Translations under genes and position numbers: made by a program
Source of the DNA: DASRIA01 sp963768885
Lineage (GTDB): Bacteria > Actinomycetota > Thermoleophilia > Solirubrobacterales > JBBDJG01
Reading direction: 5' to 3'
Assembly (NCBI GenBank): GCA_963768885.1
Contig: CAVYJN010000008.1
Coordinates: 248,001 to 312,000, forward strand
DNA: 64,000 bases
The notes under the pieces: generated by a model
Told to the model about the DNA's origin: nothing
What the model saw: the letters and a program-made list of their open reading frames with translations, nothing else
The model's database searches: none
Part shown: positions 63,757 to 64,000 of the stretch, one piece after another
Layout of the letters: each line of letters begins with the position of its first letter
Position numbering within the stretch: the first letter of the stretch is position 1

Positions 63757-63925
63757 GCCGGCGACCGGCGCGCGCATCCCTGACCGGGCGCTTTGCCGAG
63801 CCGCGGGAAGGTAGTAGGGTTGCCGCTCGGCCGCACTCCCGCCAGGCGGTAGCCGCGGCCGCGTGGATTCTGCACCAACGGGCTCGCTCCGCGGGCATCA
63901 TGCGGCGCGCGCCGGAGACACCCGG

Positions 63926-64000
63926 ATGCCCCGTCTTCCCTCCCTTCGGCCATCCATGCTCGGGATATTGGTCCCGGTCACGGCGCTGCTCGCGTTCGGC
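63926..64000 (+). CDS. Start of a secreted or membrane protein (truncated by window end)
   Basis: Only 25 codons are visible (MPRLPSLRPSMLGILVPVTA, then LLAFG). A basic N-terminus followed by a hydrophobic stretch looks like a signal peptide or first membrane helix. GGAG lies about 8 nt before the ATG. A TAGGGT box at 63816-63821 may be its promoter. Function cannot be judged. Confidence 0.4.
   Translation, partial: MPRLPSLRPSMLGILVPVTALLAFG

Overview
The window is about 70% GC and densely coded, with frequent GTG starts, two SigB/SigF-type sigma factors, a YbdK-type carboxylate-amine ligase, several leaderless-looking promoters and many secreted multi-repeat proteins. This fits a soil-type actinobacterium, most likely in or near the Thermoleophilia (Solirubrobacterales). 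That placement is inferred from gene content, not from a marker gene.

Layout. 1-10.2 kb is mostly housekeeping: a type IV pilin-like protein, class I aldolase, YbdK, a cupin, a persulfide-dioxygenase-like MBL/rhodanese fusion, a rhomboid lacking its usual catalytic residues, SelD, a UPF0173 hydrolase, a family 5 uracil-DNA glycosylase and two adjacent SigB-type sigma factors. A SigB-like promoter (GTTT-N17-GGGTA) next to the second sigma gene points at a secreted subtilisin-like protease (10.4-14.8 kb). 15-36.6 kb holds a lipoprotein, a sulfatase, a giant secreted protein of about 4,080 residues (17.2-29.4 kb), a sulfotransferase/ATP-grasp/GNAT operon, a second lipoprotein, a membrane-tethered ECF sigma factor and a membrane protein. 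36.6-39.7 kb is a dioxygenase/serine hydrolase/alcohol dehydrogenase operon. 39.8-49.1 kb holds a short paralogue of the giant protein and a glycosyltransferase/sulfotransferase/methyltransferase cluster. 49.1-56.0 kb is a decayed element inserted at the 3' half of a tRNA-Arg gene and bounded by 44-bp direct repeats. 56.1-64 kb carries another secreted repeat protein, tRNA-Ser, an HxlR regulator divergent from two HtrA-like proteases, a second GNAT protein, a small unknown protein and the start of a further secreted protein.

The most distinctive content is a set of four secreted proteins (starting at 10363, 17179, 39784 and 57315) that end in the same roughly 200-residue module, which begins YPRPKGATP and finishes FVP at the stop codon. 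Upstream of it they carry a protease plus FG-GAP propeller, a nine-unit propeller plus 34 prealbumin/CnaB-like repeats, the same propeller plus one repeat, or the propeller alone. With three sulfotransferases, three glycosyltransferases and a sulfatase nearby, the region looks like a cell-surface programme; that link is inference.

Ten single-base frameshifts, nine of them +1, interrupt otherwise well-conserved genes across the window. Many probably reflect sequence error, so the affected genes are annotated across the shifts with the positions given.
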